The position numbers and the translations under genes are program-made. Shown here piece by piece: positions 18,617-27,910 of a stretch of DNA of 64,000 nucleotides (position 1 is the first letter of the stretch; each line of letters opens with the position of its first letter). The stretch is from the NCBI GenBank assembly GCA_021203465.1, contig JAJQBC010000069.1:62001-126000 (forward strand). The letters are read 5' to 3'. The notes beneath the pieces are model-generated. The model did not search any database, was not told where the DNA came from, and was given only the letters and a program-made list of their open reading frames with translations. The stretch is from Lachnospiraceae bacterium (GTDB lineage Bacteria > Bacillota > Clostridia > Lachnospirales > Lachnospiraceae).

Positions 18617-20947
18617 CTTCTCCTCACCCCCTTTCACCTCCGGAAGGAACGGCTCGCTTCCGAGCGCGTCTTTCCGCTTTTTATCCCGCCCTGCATCGTC
18701 CATGCGGAACAGGTTCAGGCGCAGCGCGTTGCTCACGACGCAAAAGCTTGAGAGACTCATCGCCGCCGCGCCGAACATCGGGTTCAGAGTCCAGCCGAAG
18801 ATCGGAATCCAGACGCCCGCGGCGAGTGGGATGCCGATCACATTGTAGAAGAAGGCCCAGAACAGATTTTCATGAATGTTCCGCAGCGTTGCACGGCTCA
18901 GACGGATCGCCGCCGGGACATCGGAAAGCCGGCTCTTCATCAGCACCACGTCCGCCGCGTCAATCGCGATGTCCGTACCCGCGCCGATCGCGATACCGAT
19001 ATCCGCGCTCGTGAGTGCCGGCGCGTCGTTGATACCGTCGCCGACCATCGCAACCCGGCCCTTCTTCTTCAAGGCGCTGATCACAGCCGCCTTGCCGTCC
19101 GGCAGCACACCCGCGACCACCTCGTCGACACCCGCCTGCGCGCCGATCGCCCGCGCGGTGCGCTCGTTGTCGCCTGTCAGCATGACGACATGGATGCCCA
19201 TGTTCTGCAATTCCTTCACGGCGCGCGGGCTGTCCTCACGGATCACGTCCGCGACCGTGATAATGCCAAGCAGGCGCCCGTCCTCACTGAAGAAGAGCGG
19301 CGTTTTGCCCTCTTCGGCCAGCTCGGCGGCCTTCGCAGCGACCTGTTCAGGAATCTGCGTTTTTCCGGAGATAAATTTCCGGTTTCCACCGGCGAGCGCT
19401 CTGCCTTCCAGCGTCCCCGTGAGCCCGTTGCCGGCGACAGCCTGAAAATCATCGACTTCCTGCTGGGACATGTTCCGTTCCTTCGCCAGCGCGAGGATCG
19501 CGCGCGCCAGCGGATGCTCACTCTTCTGCTCCAGCGCGCAGGCCTTTTCGAGCAGCTCCTCTTCGCTGCAGCCGTCCGCGGGGCAGATATCCGTCACGCG
19601 CGGCTCGCCGCTCGTGATCGTCCCGGTCTTGTCGAGCGCGACAATCTGTACCTTGCCAGTCTCCTCGAGGGAGACGGCGGTCTTGAACATCGTGCCGTGC
19701 TTCGCCCCCATGCCGTTGCCGACCATGATCGCGACCGGCGTCGCGAGCCCGAGCGCACAGGGGCAGCTGATGACAAGCACCGAGATGCCGCGCGCCAGCG
19801 CATAGCCAACCGTCTGCCCGGCGAGCAGCCAGACCGCCGTCGTGATGAGTGCAATCGTGATAACCGAAGGCACGAAGACTCCGGACACCCGATCCGCAAC
19901 CTTCGCGATCGGCGCTTTGGTCGCTGCCGCGTCGCTCACCATCTGGATAATCTGCGATAGAGTCGTATCTTCTCCCACCCGCGTCGCCTCGCAGACGAGA
20001 TAGCCCGACTGATTCAGCGTCGCCGCCGAGACTGTATCGCCCAGCTCCTTGTCAACCGGAATGCTCTCGCCGGTCAGCGCGGACTCGTTGACCGCACTCG
20101 TGCCTTCCTTCACGACGCCGTCGACCGGAATATTCTCGCCGGGACGCACTACAAAGTGGTCGCCGATATGCACCTGCTCGATCGGCACCTCGATCTCGCT
20201 CTCCCCGCGCTTCAGGACGGCGGTCTTCGGCGCCAGCTTCATCAGACTCTTGAGCGCGTCCGTCGTCCTGCCCTTCGACATCGATTCCAGCATCTTGCCG
20301 ACCGTGATCAGCGTCAGGATCATCGCCGCCGACTCGAAATAAAACTCATGCATATAGCTCATGACCGCCGTCATATCGCCCTTCACCTGCGCGTCCGTCA
20401 TCGCGAAGAGCGCATAGACGCTGTATACATAGGAAGCGGTCGAACCGAGCGCGACGAGCGTATCCATATTCGGGGCACGGTGAATCAGCCCCTTAAAGCC
20501 GCTGATGAAGAACTTCTGATTAATCACCATGACCGCGGTCGTGAGCAGCAGCTCCACGAGCCCCATAGCGACATGATTTCCATCGAAAAACGCGGGCAGC
20601 GGCCAGCCCCACATCATGTGTCCCATTGACACATACATCAGCGGAATCAGCAGGCAGAGCGAAGCGATCAGCCTGCGCTTCATCTTCGGCGTCTCCGTGT
20701 CTTTCAGCATATCGTCATAATCCGGCGCGCTGCCGCCCGTCTTCTTTGCACCCTTCAGCGACGCCCCGTAGCCCGCGTCCACGACCGCCGCGATGATCGC
20801 TTCCGGCGCGGCGCTTCCCTCCACTCCCATGGAATTTGTCAGAAGGCTCACCGAGCATGAAGTGACGCCCGGCACCGCGTTCACGGCCTTCTCGACCCGC
20901 GCACTGCAGGCCGCGCAGCTCATGCCGGTCACATTATATTGTTCCAT
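18413..20947 (-). CDS. copA: Copper-exporting P1B-type ATPase with N- and C-terminal metal-binding domains
   Basis: An 844-residue membrane pump. An N-terminal heavy-metal-associated domain (GMSCAAC, residues 8-14) is followed by eight membrane helices with the Cu(I) motif CPC ([11 protein letters not shown]). The actuator TGES, the phosphorylation motif DKTGTIT and [10 protein letters not shown] are intact. Uniquely among usual CopA layouts a second heavy-metal domain sits at the very C-terminus (GMMCGHC, last 67 residues) after a linker rich in Asp, Lys and Glu. It expels Cu(I) from the cytoplasm. ATG at 20947 has GGAGGG eight bases upstream. It follows csoR by 39 bp in one operon. An internal start could release the last domain as a separate CopZ-like protein. 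Confidence 0.96.
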   Translation of the reverse strand: MEQYNVTGMSCAACSARVEKAVNAVPGVTSCSVSLLTNSMGVEGSAAPEAIIAAVVDAGYGASLKGAKKTGGSAPDYDDMLKDTETPKMKRRLIASLCLLIPLMYVSMGHMMWGWPLPAFFDGNHVAMGLVELLLTTAVMVINQKFFISGFKGLIHRAPNMDTLVALGSTASYVYSVYALFAMTDAQVKGDMTAVMSYMHEFYFESAAMILTLITVGKMLESMSKGRTTDALKSLMKLAPKTAVLKRGESEIEVPIEQVHIGDHFVVRPGENIPVDGVVKEGTSAVNESALTGESIPVDKELGDTVSAATLNQSGYLVCEATRVGEDTTLSQIIQMVSDAAATKAPIAKVADRVSGVFVPSVITIALITTAVWLLAGQTVGYALARGISVLVISCPCALGLATPVAIMVGNGMGAKHGTMFKTAVSLEETGKVQIVALDKTGTITSGEPRVTDICPADGCSEEELLEKACALEQKSEHPLARAILALAKERNMSQQEVDDFQAVAGNGLTGTLEGRALAGGNRKFISGKTQIPEQVAAKAAELAEEGKTPLFFSEDGRLLGIITVADVIREDSPRAVKELQNMGIHVVMLTGDNERTARAIGAQAGVDEVVAGVLPDGKAAVISALKKKGRVAMVGDGINDAPALTSADIGIAIGAGTDIAIDAADVVLMKSRLSDVPAAIRLSRATLRNIHENLFWAFFYNVIGIPLAAGVWIPIFGWTLNPMFGAAAMSLSSFCVVSNALRLNLFRMDDAGRDKKRKDALGSEPFLPEVKGGEEKMTMKIEGMMCGHCEARVKKALEAFAEVESAEVSHEKGTAVLTLCGTPDQAALKKAVEDDGYKVLEIA

Positions 20948-20986
20948 AATTAAATCCCTCCTACCGCCAGGCAAAAACCGGCGTCA

Positions 20987-21313
20987 TTATTTCATCAGCT
21001 TCTGTAACAGTGTAACCAGTTCGTCAATAACCTCATCATTCCCCGCGCGAATATTGTCCGCCACGCAGGTTCTGACATGATTTGCCAACAGCACCTTATT
21101 GAAACTGTTGAGTGCGGCGTTCACCGCCGCCACCTGCACGAGAATGTCCGCACAGTACGCGTCGTTCTCCAGCATGCCCTGTATCCCGCGCACCTGTCCC
21201 TCAATACGCTTCAGGCGGTTCATCAGGTCGCGGTACTCCTTCTCGGAACGCTCCTTTTTCTTCTCCGTCATCATCTCACAGCACATCTGCTCCTCTTTAT
21301 ATGCTTCTTCCAT
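20987..21313 (-). CDS. csoR: CsoR-family copper-sensing transcriptional repressor
   Basis: A 108-residue all-helical repressor. The Cu(I) ligands of the family are all present: Cys54 (AYCADIL), His79 and Cys83 (ANHVRTC). The DUF156 helix LMNRLKRIEGQVRGIQGMLE contributes DNA-binding arginines. An additional N-terminal Cys pair (residues 11-12) is unusual. Copper binding releases CsoR from DNA and induces the downstream copA. ATG at 21313 is preferred over a GTG one codon earlier because GGAGG lies six bases upstream. Two operator palindromes sit over its promoter. Confidence 0.95.
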   Translation of the reverse strand: MEEAYKEEQMCCEMMTEKKKERSEKEYRDLMNRLKRIEGQVRGIQGMLENDAYCADILVQVAAVNAALNSFNKVLLANHVRTCVADNIRAGNDEVIDELVTLLQKLMK

Positions 21314-21331
21314 CACATTCCTCCGTGCAAA

Positions 21332-21348
21332 ATACCCTTCTGGGGTAT
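21332..21348. promoter_or_regulatory. CsoR-type operator 1
   Basis: ATACCCTTCTGGGGTAT, a 17-bp near-perfect palindrome with the TACCC...GGGTA core of CsoR sites, located downstream of the -10 box of csoR-copA. Confidence 0.75.
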
Positions 21349-21362
21349 ATCATGACAGTGCC

Positions 21363-21391
21363 ATCATATACCCCCAAAGGGTATTTGTCAA
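21363..21391 (-). promoter_or_regulatory. Promoter of csoR-copA
   Basis: Perfect TTGACA (21386-21391) and TATGAT (21363-21368) with a 17-bp spacer on the minus strand. Operator 2 occupies the spacer. Confidence 0.8.
21368..21384. promoter_or_regulatory. CsoR-type operator 2
   Basis: ATACCCCCAAAGGGTAT, a 17-bp palindrome lying between the -35 and -10 boxes of csoR-copA, 36 bp centre to centre from operator 1. Occupancy would block RNA polymerase directly. Confidence 0.8.
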
Positions 21392-21602
21392 TATCCCATA
21401 TAAAAATCCCGGACAGGGCTGCGGACATCTGTCCAGTTCACAGTTTGGACGCGATTTTCTCATAAAGTAATCACATTTATCCCGTAATATAAATTATATA
21501 TGACCATGCAGAACAACAGACTATATACTCTTCATTCCCCTGAGGCCTGATGTAGTCCTGAGTTGTTACAATACTACGATATTATTTTTAGGAGGTTCCG
21601 CT

Positions 21603-22864
21603 TTGAGCAGCAAAAATTCCGACATTACAGCCACCACCGAAAATCTTGAGAGTGCCATCGACCGATACCGCAGGGAAGATGTCCTGGCCATGTTAAAAAA
21701 AGGCGTCCTTAACGGGCTCTCGGACGACAAGACAGAATACTTTTATTGTCGCCTTGCCACGCTGCGCAGTACGGAGATTCTGGATTATCTGAGCAAACAG
21801 AAAACATATTTCCCTGCAAAAATGATGCAGCTGGATTTCGACACATCCCAGAACAGAAGCTTCGTCCTGGATGCCCTGGAAAAATACCGCAAAAAATTCA
21901 ATCTGTCCGACGACGAGGAATGCGACCTGCTGTTCGCCATCGCCTGCTCCGTCGGAGACGCCAGACTAGTAAAAAATCTGATTCGGAAGAAGAAAGCCGC
22001 CAACTACTATCCTCTGATCGGCTCTGCGCCCTTCCCGGTATTCATTCAGGTCTCCCAGATCGCGGCGGGTGCGATCAGCGACGACCAGTGGCTCGAGCTG
22101 TACCTGAGCGCCTTCACCTCCCGGGACGGCAGCGCCAGAATGGACTACATGCTGAGACAGGGCATGGATCTGTTCCGGAAAAATGCAGAGGGAAAAAACG
22201 CGGCAGACCTGCTGGAGGAACGGATTCAATCCTACCGCTATGGCAGCAAAAAAACGGGCGCTATCAGAAAATTCAGGAAGAGCAACTACTGTCTGAGCTG
22301 AGAAAACTCCAGACTGCTCTCGAACAGCCGCCAGAGAAAAAGCACTCCCGGAAAAAACTGATCGCCATCGCCTGCGCCTGCCTGGTCGTAGCCTTCGCCG
22401 TCTCGGCAACCGTCTATTACATGACCTGGGACGACGAGGCCGGGGAAGCGGAAAGCAGTGCAGAGACAGACGACTCTGAAGAAACGGACAGCACAGAAGA
22501 AGCTGACAGCACGGAAGAAACGGAGGAGGCGACCGCAGACTCTGACGAGAGCGAAGCCACCGAAGAAGAGACCGCTTACTCCACAGACACTTCTCTGACC
22601 GTTGCAGATGGTGACACAGTCAACATTGATTACACCGGATACATCGACGATGTCGCCTTCGACGGTGGAAGCACAAACGGATCCGGCACGGATCTGACCA
22701 TCGGTTCCGGGAGTTATATCGATGATTTTGAAGAGCAACTGATCGGCTCTCATCCTGGCGACACGGTAAGCGTCACCGTCACCTTCCCGGAGGATTATGG
22801 AAATGAGGAACTGAACGGTCAGGAAGCTGTCTTTGAGGTCACGATCAACGGAATCTACCAGTAA
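21603..22864 (+). pseudogene. Membrane-anchored FKBP-like peptidyl-prolyl isomerase, split by a -1 frameshift at an A7 tract
   Basis: One gene in two frames. The 5' part (TTG start, AGGAGG seven bases upstream) encodes about 216 residues of an alpha-helical, ankyrin-like region ending near AADLLEERIQSYRYGSKK. At 22248-22254 there are seven A's. The original frame then runs to a TGA at 22299-22301, whereas the -1 frame continues with NGRYQKIQEEQLLSELRK. That frame then encodes a transmembrane helix (KKLIAIACACLVVAFAVSA), an acidic Thr/Ser/Glu linker and a C-terminal FKBP-type domain (VADGDTVNIDYTGYIDDVAF, GSGSYIDDFEEQLIGSHPGD). One extra A would restore the frame. A true indel, phase variation, slippage or a sequencing error are all possible. 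The full product would have about 420 residues. Confidence 0.8.
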
Positions 22865-22876
22865 GCTGCCATGATA

Positions 22877-22924
22877 AATGCCGCCCGGCCTGCAGTGAAA
22901 TGCAATACCGGGCGGCATTTTTTT
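22877..22924 (+). terminator. Intrinsic terminator after the FKBP-like gene
   Basis: AATGCCGCCCGG (22877-22888) pairs with CCGGGCGGCATT (22908-22919), a 12-bp stem followed by a run of seven T's on the plus strand. It lies between two convergent transcription units. Confidence 0.9.
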
Positions 22925-22940
22925 CTGACGTTTTCTTCAC

Positions 22941-24452
22941 TTATTCCAGGCCAAGCACGATGCTCGTCACAGCCTCGCGCAGATCCACCATCAGGCTTCT
23001 CTCCATCAGGCCGACCTGCCCGCCGTCCAGATAGACCAGACAGTCCTCGCCGTCGTACTGATAGATCGTGACCGTAACGGAAGGATAGTCCTCGCTGTCC
23101 AGATAGACCGTCATCGACAGTTCCTGCGTTGAGGCGCTCTCCTCAGAGGTAAAGCTGTCGATCTCCAGCGCGTTCACCGCGCTCATCGCTGTATCGAAGT
23201 CAATCTCCTGATCAGACAGCAGATAAATGATCTCGTCCTCATCGATGTCCTCGTCGTCTTCCTCCTCGATTTCCTGCAGCTCATTCCACTCACCGCGAGT
23301 CATCGCGCTGACTTCATAGGTTTCGCCGTTTATGGTGAAGGACACGCCCGTCACGCTCTCCCAGTCAAGGCTCAGTACCGCCCGCGGGCGCAGGGAATCA
23401 TAGGAGTTTGCCGCGAGCGTCTCGTAATCTTCGTCTGTGAGCTGATAGATGATCTCACTGTCGCCGACGCGCGCGTAGGCAAGTGTTATCACCTCGGTTA
23501 CGCCGTCCTCATTTTCTTCATCCGTCATTACGGTCCCGATGTAGAGGACATACTCTTCCGTCTCTGTTTCGACCGTTTCGTCCTCCTCCACGGCGGATGT
23601 ATCCTCCTCTGTCATTTCCTCTTCATCCGCCTCGTCCACGACCGCAACCTCGGCGGTCAGCGTGATCGTATAGTCCGGATCATCCAGCCCATATTCCGAG
23701 AGATCCTCCGAGGACGCGGTGTAGGTGACATAGTCGGTCAGGGAAAGGTCCGTCAGTGCACTGAGATAATCCTCCACTCGCTCGTCGTCCAGAACCGAAT
23801 AGTTCCCGTTCTCCACGTTGTAATAGTTGTAGCTCTGCGTATAGGCGTAGACGTCCTCCTCGTCATAAACCGCGTCCAGCGTCGCATCCCCGGCGACGGT
23901 CAGTTCCACCAGCGACTCGATCTCCGGGATATCATCATGCTGCATGTATTCATCCCGGTCGGTCGTGACGTATTCGAGGAGATCATCCTCGATCAAATAG
24001 ACCTTATCGTCGCCAATACTGATGTAGCGCTGCTCGTCGATCGTGGAGTAGTTGCCAAGCGATACGATCGTCTCCCCATCCTCCGTCGTCAGGGTGATCG
24101 TACACTGCGGCTCCTCCAGACCGTACTGACTGTAGTCCTCCACATCCTCAATGATGAAGCAGGCGTGCACTTCCTCAAAATGCTCCAGAAATTCTGCGAT
24201 CGTGTCCTGATTGACCGGGAAGTCCTCATCCCCCGTGTTGTACCAGATATCGTCTGTCTTCTCAAATTCCAGAGCTTCCTCCTCGTATTCCCAGGAGACG
24301 CCAGTGAGCTCGTCCTGTGCGAGCGTCAGGATAATTTCATCCGTCGTATTGACACTGTCCACATGCTCCGTGATAGACTGCGCGAGCAGGGCTGCGCCGC
24401 ACAGGGCAAGAAACAGCACGGAAAGAACGATTAAATTTCTTCTGCGCCTCAT
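22941..24452 (-). CDS. DUF4340 domain-containing membrane-anchored protein
   Basis: A 503-residue protein with an N-terminal signal anchor (MRRRRNLIVLSVLFLALCGA). Repeated DUF4340-type beta-rich units follow, in which a motif such as YGLEEPQCTITLTTEDG and YGLDDPDYTITLTAEV recurs. Between them lies an acidic insert of Glu/Asp/Thr (about residues 290-315). It is the last gene of a four-gene unit with a Gld-like ABC transporter, its ATG overlapping the upstream stop (ATGA). DUF4340 proteins regularly accompany GldG-like auxiliary proteins, but their function is unknown. It is expected to face the outside of the membrane. Confidence 0.88.
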   Translation of the reverse strand: MRRRRNLIVLSVLFLALCGAALLAQSITEHVDSVNTTDEIILTLAQDELTGVSWEYEEEALEFEKTDDIWYNTGDEDFPVNQDTIAEFLEHFEEVHACFIIEDVEDYSQYGLEEPQCTITLTTEDGETIVSLGNYSTIDEQRYISIGDDKVYLIEDDLLEYVTTDRDEYMQHDDIPEIESLVELTVAGDATLDAVYDEEDVYAYTQSYNYYNVENGNYSVLDDERVEDYLSALTDLSLTDYVTYTASSEDLSEYGLDDPDYTITLTAEVAVVDEADEEEMTEEDTSAVEEDETVETETEEYVLYIGTVMTDEENEDGVTEVITLAYARVGDSEIIYQLTDEDYETLAANSYDSLRPRAVLSLDWESVTGVSFTINGETYEVSAMTRGEWNELQEIEEEDDEDIDEDEIIYLLSDQEIDFDTAMSAVNALEIDSFTSEESASTQELSMTVYLDSEDYPSVTVTIYQYDGEDCLVYLDGGQVGLMERSLMVDLREAVTSIVLGLE

Positions 24453-25903
24453 GTGTGTTCCCTCCTTCTTCTGAATACTTCTTCCAGCCCAAAGACCAGA
24501 TAGACCAACGGAATCACGCCAATCAGGAACATCTTGATCATTCCCGCCTGCGCCGATGAGATCGTCAGATAATTGTAGCTCATCGACTTGCTGCGGATCG
24601 AGATGGCGTCCGTCTCGCCGATCAGCCAGGAAACAGCGTTCATGACAAAATCAGAGTTTGCCCCGGAAGAGTAGGCGATATAGGTCTCCTCCATCATTTC
24701 ATCCGAGCTGATGTAGACCAGCATACCGCCGCTTTCAGAGTCCTCCACGGAGACCGCGACGGAGAACGGCCCGCCGATATCGCCGTCTTCCATATCATAG
24801 GTGGTCAGGCTGTATCCCGCCACCTTGGAGAAGGATTCCGTCGACGTGTCCAGCAGGGAGGTGACCATGACATCGTCCGATGTCTCGTTGATCGTCAGCC
24901 CCTGCGCGATTGAGACGATGACATAGTTATTATTTTCCGACAGCTCGGAGGTGATGTCCGAGTCGCCCAGCTCCGGCAGGAGAATATAGGGATAATCAAA
25001 AGCGTAGTTGTCGCGGCTTCCCTCCACGACGATGCCTTCCTCCACGCTCACCCCATAGTGTTCCAGAACAGAATGCAGATTCGCCATCTCGTCATCCTCC
25101 TGTGGGCCGGAGAGTACGAAGAGCTTTCCGCCGCCGTCCAGGTACTCGATCAGCATATCCGCTTCCTCTTCCGAGATATCGCTCGTGGGCGCGTTGATCA
25201 GGATCGCGTCCGCATCTTCGGGAATTTCATCCACGGTCAGGAGAGAGAACTCCTCCGTCTCGATATTCTGCTTTGTGATGCTCTCCGCAAAGCTGTCTGA
25301 GAGATCCGCCTCCCCATGGCCGGTCAGCATATAGAGGATCGGCAGCTCTTCCCTCGTCACATAGTCGATCGCCGTCGTGATCTCTCCCTCGCCATCGAAG
25401 GAGTAGGCCGCGGAGCCGCTGGTGTAATAGTTGGTGTAATCGGCCTCATACATGTCGTCGTAGGAAATATAGCGGGAACGCTCGCCGCTTTCTACGATCA
25501 GCGCATTGTTCACCACAGTTTCATCCGTATATTGTTCCGCAAAGGTCGGATAGACGTCCGGGTTGATTTTCTCGACGGTGATATTGCCGCTCAGGGAGTC
25601 GTACACATCCAGCAGCTTTTCAATCACCGAATCCTCTTCCCCGTTCTGGACGATCCAGTAGATCGTGACCTCGTCGGTGAGTGCCTGTACCTCCGCCTTG
25701 GTGGAAGAAGTGACAGAATAGAGCTGTGCTGCCGAGATGTCATAGTGGGTCCAGGTGCTCGGCAGGGAAGATACTACAATGTTCAGAACAATCAGAATCG
25801 CGAGCACCAGGGCGCTCATGACAAAGCTGTAGCCGCCGACCTTCGCCGCGCGCGTGTTCAGCGCCTCTCTTTTTTCACGAAAAGAAGTTTTCAGATTTCT
25901 CAT
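24449..25903 (-). CDS. GldG-family ABC transporter auxiliary protein
   Basis: A 484-residue protein with a membrane helix near the N-terminus (about residues 28-48) and a C-terminal helix (MIKMFLIGVIPLVYLVFGLE). Between them is the ABC_transp_aux extracellular domain with YMLTGHGEADLSDSFAESI and the GGKLFVLSGPQEDDEM segment. In Bacteroidetes GldG works with GldA and GldF in gliding; in Firmicutes such proteins have no established role and no link to movement. It overlaps both neighbours by 4 bp, which supports a single translationally coupled complex with the permease and ATPase upstream. Confidence 0.88.
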   Translation of the reverse strand: MRNLKTSFREKREALNTRAAKVGGYSFVMSALVLAILIVLNIVVSSLPSTWTHYDISAAQLYSVTSSTKAEVQALTDEVTIYWIVQNGEEDSVIEKLLDVYDSLSGNITVEKINPDVYPTFAEQYTDETVVNNALIVESGERSRYISYDDMYEADYTNYYTSGSAAYSFDGEGEITTAIDYVTREELPILYMLTGHGEADLSDSFAESITKQNIETEEFSLLTVDEIPEDADAILINAPTSDISEEEADMLIEYLDGGGKLFVLSGPQEDDEMANLHSVLEHYGVSVEEGIVVEGSRDNYAFDYPYILLPELGDSDITSELSENNNYVIVSIAQGLTINETSDDVMVTSLLDTSTESFSKVAGYSLTTYDMEDGDIGGPFSVAVSVEDSESGGMLVYISSDEMMEETYIAYSSGANSDFVMNAVSWLIGETDAISIRSKSMSYNYLTISSAQAGMIKMFLIGVIPLVYLVFGLEEVFRRRREHT

Positions 25904-26766
25904 CCGTTGTACCTCCGATTCTCCAGAGTCTGCACACAGAGGAACAGGAAAAAGGTGATCACGCTGAGATCGTAGACCACCGCCGTCAGGTCGAACACGC
26001 CGTCCACAAAAGTTTCAAAACGTGTAAACAGACTGATCTGCGCCATCACATTTGGCAGAAGCCCCTCCAGTGAAGACGGGTCGTGCAGATACACGGCCAC
26101 AGCCGCCGCGATCAGAACAACTGCCACCAGGATACCGGCGAGATCCGATTTCGTCAGGTAACGGACGAGCATGGAGAGAACCAAAAACACCACTGCGATG
26201 GCGATGATGGAGCCGACCGTCGTGGAGGACACATAATCCGCCAGCGAGTCACAGAAATACAGAAACAGCATCGCCACGATGCAGACACCGACCGCCATAC
26301 TCTGGGACTCCGTCAGGCAGCTGATAAACATTCCAATACTCATAAGAGCAAGCCCGAGCAGGAAGAACGCGAAAATCGACCCATAGGAAGTGGGCAGATA
26401 GACCTCTCCAAACTGGGCAAAGATCAGCGGGTAAAAGCTAATAATGATAACCGGAATGGCAAATACAATCACCATGGAAAGGAATTTTCCGATCACGATC
26501 TCTGTCGTCGAGATCGGCAGGGAAAATAAGAGCTGATCCGTCTTCTGGCTCCGCTCCTCCGCCATAATCCGCATGGTCAGGATCGGTATCAGGATGATGA
26601 AAATAATGGAAATAAAACTCAGCACGTACTCAAAGTTCGCGACCGAGGCGTTGATATTATAAAGAAGCGCGCCAATACCGGTAAATACCAGCAGAAAAGC
26701 ACCGAAAACGTAAGCCTTCATGCTGTGATAGTAAAGGGAAAGCTCATGCTCCAGGACAGCGATCAT
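25900..26766 (-). CDS. ABC-2 type permease (GldF-like)
   Basis: A 288-residue membrane protein with six to seven predicted helices. It begins MIAVLEHELSLYYHSMKAYV and carries the LTMRIMAEERSQKTDQLLFS loop with the conserved TDQLLFSLPIS segment characteristic of ABC-2 (NosY/GldF) permeases. It forms the membrane channel of the transporter with the ATPase encoded just upstream. Both junctions are ATGA overlaps. The substrate is unknown. Confidence 0.9.
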   Translation of the reverse strand: MIAVLEHELSLYYHSMKAYVFGAFLLVFTGIGALLYNINASVANFEYVLSFISIIFIILIPILTMRIMAEERSQKTDQLLFSLPISTTEIVIGKFLSMVIVFAIPVIIISFYPLIFAQFGEVYLPTSYGSIFAFFLLGLALMSIGMFISCLTESQSMAVGVCIVAMLFLYFCDSLADYVSSTTVGSIIAIAVVFLVLSMLVRYLTKSDLAGILVAVVLIAAAVAVYLHDPSSLEGLLPNVMAQISLFTRFETFVDGVFDLTAVVYDLSVITFFLFLCVQTLENRRYNG

Positions 26767-27740
26767 GCGTTCTCCACCTCCTTTTCGACACTAATGGGCT
26801 CCGACGCGTCGCCTGTCATTTCCATAAAGATATCCTCCAGCGTCGCATGGACCGGATTCAGCTTGCGCAAGACCTTTTCGTTTCGGGCAAAGGCCAGAAA
26901 AACTTCCCGGCAGATTTCGCCCGGTTCTTCTTCGCTCACATTCAGGACAGCGCTGCAGCCTTCTTCTGTCTCCTCCGCCACGTCGATACTGCTTATTTTT
27001 TCTACGTGCTGCAGGAGTTCACGCAGTTCCGCCGCGCTCGTCTCAGCACATATCTCGATCGTATTCCCAGCGGATAAGGCCTGACCTAAATTTTCCAGCC
27101 GGTCAAAGGCCACCAGCTTTCCCTTGTGGATGATCAGCACCTTATCGCAGATGGCCTGAATTTCCGAGAGGATATGAGAGCTTAAGATCACCGTATGCTT
27201 TTCGCTGAGTTTTTTGATCAGATCCCGGATCTCGATGATCTGCGCTGGATCGAGACCGACGGTCGGCTCGTCCAGAATGATGATTTCCGGATTTCCCAGC
27301 AGCGCCTGTGCGATGCCGACCCGCTGCCGGTAGCCCTTCGAGAGATGCTTGATCAGTTTTTCCTCCACCTCTTCAATGTGTGTCTCCTCCACGACCCTGT
27401 CGAGCTCTTCCTCGAGTTCTCCGCGCTTCAGACCCTTGGCTCTGGCCACAAAATACAGATACTCCAGCACCGTCTGCTCCATATAGAGCGGCGGCAGCTC
27501 AGGCAGGTAGCCAATCAGCTTCTTCGCCTCCTTCGGCTGCTCAAAAATGTCATAGCCGCCGACAATCACATCGCCGGCGGTCGCGGCCAGACAACCCGTG
27601 ATGATATTCATCGTAGTCGTCTTTCCTGCGCCGTTCGGCCCCAGGAAGCCGTAGATCTGTCCCGGTGTGATCGTAAAGGACAGATCGGATACGGCGAGCT
27701 GATCGCCGTACCGCTTTGTCAAGTGTTTCACTTCTATCAA
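26763..27740 (-). CDS. ABC transporter ATP-binding protein (GldA-like)
   Basis: A 325-residue ABC ATPase of the CcmA/GldA group. Walker A GPNGAGKTTTM is near residues 35-45, the signature LSKGYRQRVGIAQAL near 133-147 and Walker B IIILDEPTVGLDPAQ near 153-167. A C-terminal extension of about 100 residues after the ATPase core is typical for drug and lipid exporters. TTG at 27740 is chosen because AAAGGAGGT is seven bases upstream. It is the first gene of the four-gene Gld-like operon. No clear promoter was found in the 170-bp gap to purC. Confidence 0.92.
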   Translation of the reverse strand: MIEVKHLTKRYGDQLAVSDLSFTITPGQIYGFLGPNGAGKTTTMNIITGCLAATAGDVIVGGYDIFEQPKEAKKLIGYLPELPPLYMEQTVLEYLYFVARAKGLKRGELEEELDRVVEETHIEEVEEKLIKHLSKGYRQRVGIAQALLGNPEIIILDEPTVGLDPAQIIEIRDLIKKLSEKHTVILSSHILSEIQAICDKVLIIHKGKLVAFDRLENLGQALSAGNTIEICAETSAAELRELLQHVEKISSIDVAEETEEGCSAVLNVSEEEPGEICREVFLAFARNEKVLRKLNPVHATLEDIFMEMTGDASEPISVEKEVENA

Positions 27741-27910
27741 ATGAAAGACCTCCTTTCAAGGACAGACGCCCGCGCCTGCCCTTAGAAGGAGTATATATTC
27801 TGTTTTTGTTAAAACCATGGAAATGTTGTGAAGTGCAAGTGAAAATTCTGTGAAAACCGTCTGGAACAGCAGCTCTGCTGTTATCGCGGTGAAACACATC
27901 GGAGAGCGGC

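Noticed and set aside
22248-22254. Classical -1 frameshift heptamer A-AAA-AAC in the FKBP-like gene
   Set aside because: In the original frame the codons are AAA AAA ACG, so the heptamer is not in the register of classical X-XXY-YYZ sites; simple slippage or an indel is more likely, and no downstream stimulator was clear.
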